Source: an uncultured Lachnospiraceae bacterium (GTDB lineage Bacteria > Bacillota_A > Clostridia > Lachnospirales > Lachnospiraceae). From it: a DNA stretch of 6,485 bases. The notes beneath the pieces are model-generated. The model saw only the letters and a list, made by a program, of their open reading frames with translations. It was not told the origin of the DNA and did not search any database. Both the position numbers and the translations under genes were made by a program. The stretch covers positions 1-6,485 of the forward strand of contig CADBNA010000069.1 of assembly GCA_902795835.1 (NCBI GenBank), given 5' to 3'. This document shows, piece by piece, positions 5,991 to 6,485 of this stretch; position 1 is the first letter of the stretch, and every line of letters starts with the position of its first letter.

Positions 5991-6485
5991 GCGGGAAGCC
6001 GGAAGCAATTTTGTCACTCTGCCTGCAGTACTGCTGTTTTTTGTGCTGTTTGTATTTGCGGGCAATGCCGGTATGACCGTCCTGTCCGTTTTTCTGTTCG
6101 GCGGATTCCTGGTGTCGTTCCTGGCATATCTCTGGTCAAAGTATGCCCTTTGCGCTGTTACGCTTGAGACGGAAGGGGATTCCGCACAGGTATTCCCGGG
6201 GCAGACGCTTCACTTCCTGGCAAGGATAAAGAATGAGAAGATCCTGCCGCTTCTGTGGCTGGATTTTGTATTTCCCACACCGGAGCAGGAGGGAATCCCG
6301 CGCTTTTCCGGGCGGATCAGCAATCTCATGCCGCATCAGGAGATTGCAAGAGAGTATTCGTGGCCGGCCGCAAGAAGAGGCATTATCCACATTCATGAGG
6401 CTGTGGTTTTCTCAGGTGACGGCTTCGGGCTGGGTGTCACAAGGAAGACGGTGACGCCGGAAAAAGGCCTGCTGTTTGTCGTCTA
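5983..6485 (+). CDS. DUF58 domain-containing membrane protein, N-terminal part (3' end missing)
   Basis: The frame runs from ATG at 5983 to the right edge without a stop, giving 167 complete codons. It overlaps the MoxR gene by 8 nt (ATGAATGA), the classic arrangement for translational coupling; only a weak AGGG lies 12 nt upstream. Two hydrophobic spans near the N-terminus (about 11-27 and 32-50) form a membrane hairpin. They are followed by a beta-rich region with the pattern seen ahead of DUF58 domains: VFPGQTLHFLARIKNEKILP (70-89), then RRGIIHIHEAVVFSGDGFGL (131-150), which matches the family's R-R-G ... D-x-F-G-L motif. The DUF58 core itself, related to von Willebrand A folds, would lie beyond the window. 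Identification rests on these motifs and on the known MoxR-DUF58 pairing. A transglutaminase-like membrane protein often follows in such operons, which is a prediction only. Confidence 0.87.
   Translation, partial: MNEREAGSNFVTLPAVLLFFVLFVFAGNAGMTVLSVFLFGGFLVSFLAYLWSKYALCAVTLETEGDSAQVFPGQTLHFLARIKNEKILPLLWLDFVFPTPEQEGIPRFSGRISNLMPHQEIAREYSWPAARRGIIHIHEAVVFSGDGFGLGVTRKTVTPEKGLLFVV

Noticed and set aside
5025..6065. Long open frame (346 codons) on the - strand across the MoxR gene
   Set aside because: It is antisense to a clear MoxR gene, very rich in Arg, Gln and His as expected for a shadow of G+C-rich coding sequence, and has no recognisable domain.

Overview
The window looks like chromosomal DNA from a Gram-positive Clostridia-type bacterium (Bacillota), most plausibly a gut Lachnospiraceae relative. 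The basis is moderate G+C, strong AGGAG-type ribosome binding sites at short spacing, a CUT1 sugar transporter with no ATPase gene beside it, and an intracellular GH13 glucosidase of the Bacillus/Streptococcus type. The taxonomic placement is inference from style, not from a marker gene. All genes lie on the + strand.

Positions 1-4766 form a carbohydrate uptake and utilisation operon. In order it holds the 3' part of a sugar-binding protein gene (start lies left of the window), an intercistronic hairpin, two MalF/MalG-type permease genes joined by a TAATG stop-start overlap, and a full-length GH13 alpha-glucosidase of the oligo-1,6-glucosidase / DexB type. Together they would capture short alpha-glucosides (isomalto-oligosaccharides are the best guess) outside the cell, import them intact, and hydrolyse them to glucose in the cytoplasm. 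The energising ATPase is not encoded here and is probably a shared MsmK/MsiK-type protein encoded elsewhere.

Positions 4767-5030 separate the sugar operon from the next transcription unit. This gap holds the most unusual object in the window: a 153-bp element (4799-4951) bounded by 24-bp near-perfect inverted repeats. Its interior folds on paper into three further arms, two of them capped by GNRA-type tetraloops when read on the + strand. It could be a dispersed miniature inverted-repeat element, a structured RNA, or both. An extended -10 promoter for the next gene lies just downstream.

Positions 5031-6485 start a second operon: a MoxR-family AAA+ ATPase, overlapped by 8 nt by the start of a DUF58 membrane protein that runs off the right edge. 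This MoxR-DUF58 pair is a widespread conserved module thought to act in assembly of envelope or secreted protein complexes. It shows no functional link to the sugar operon.
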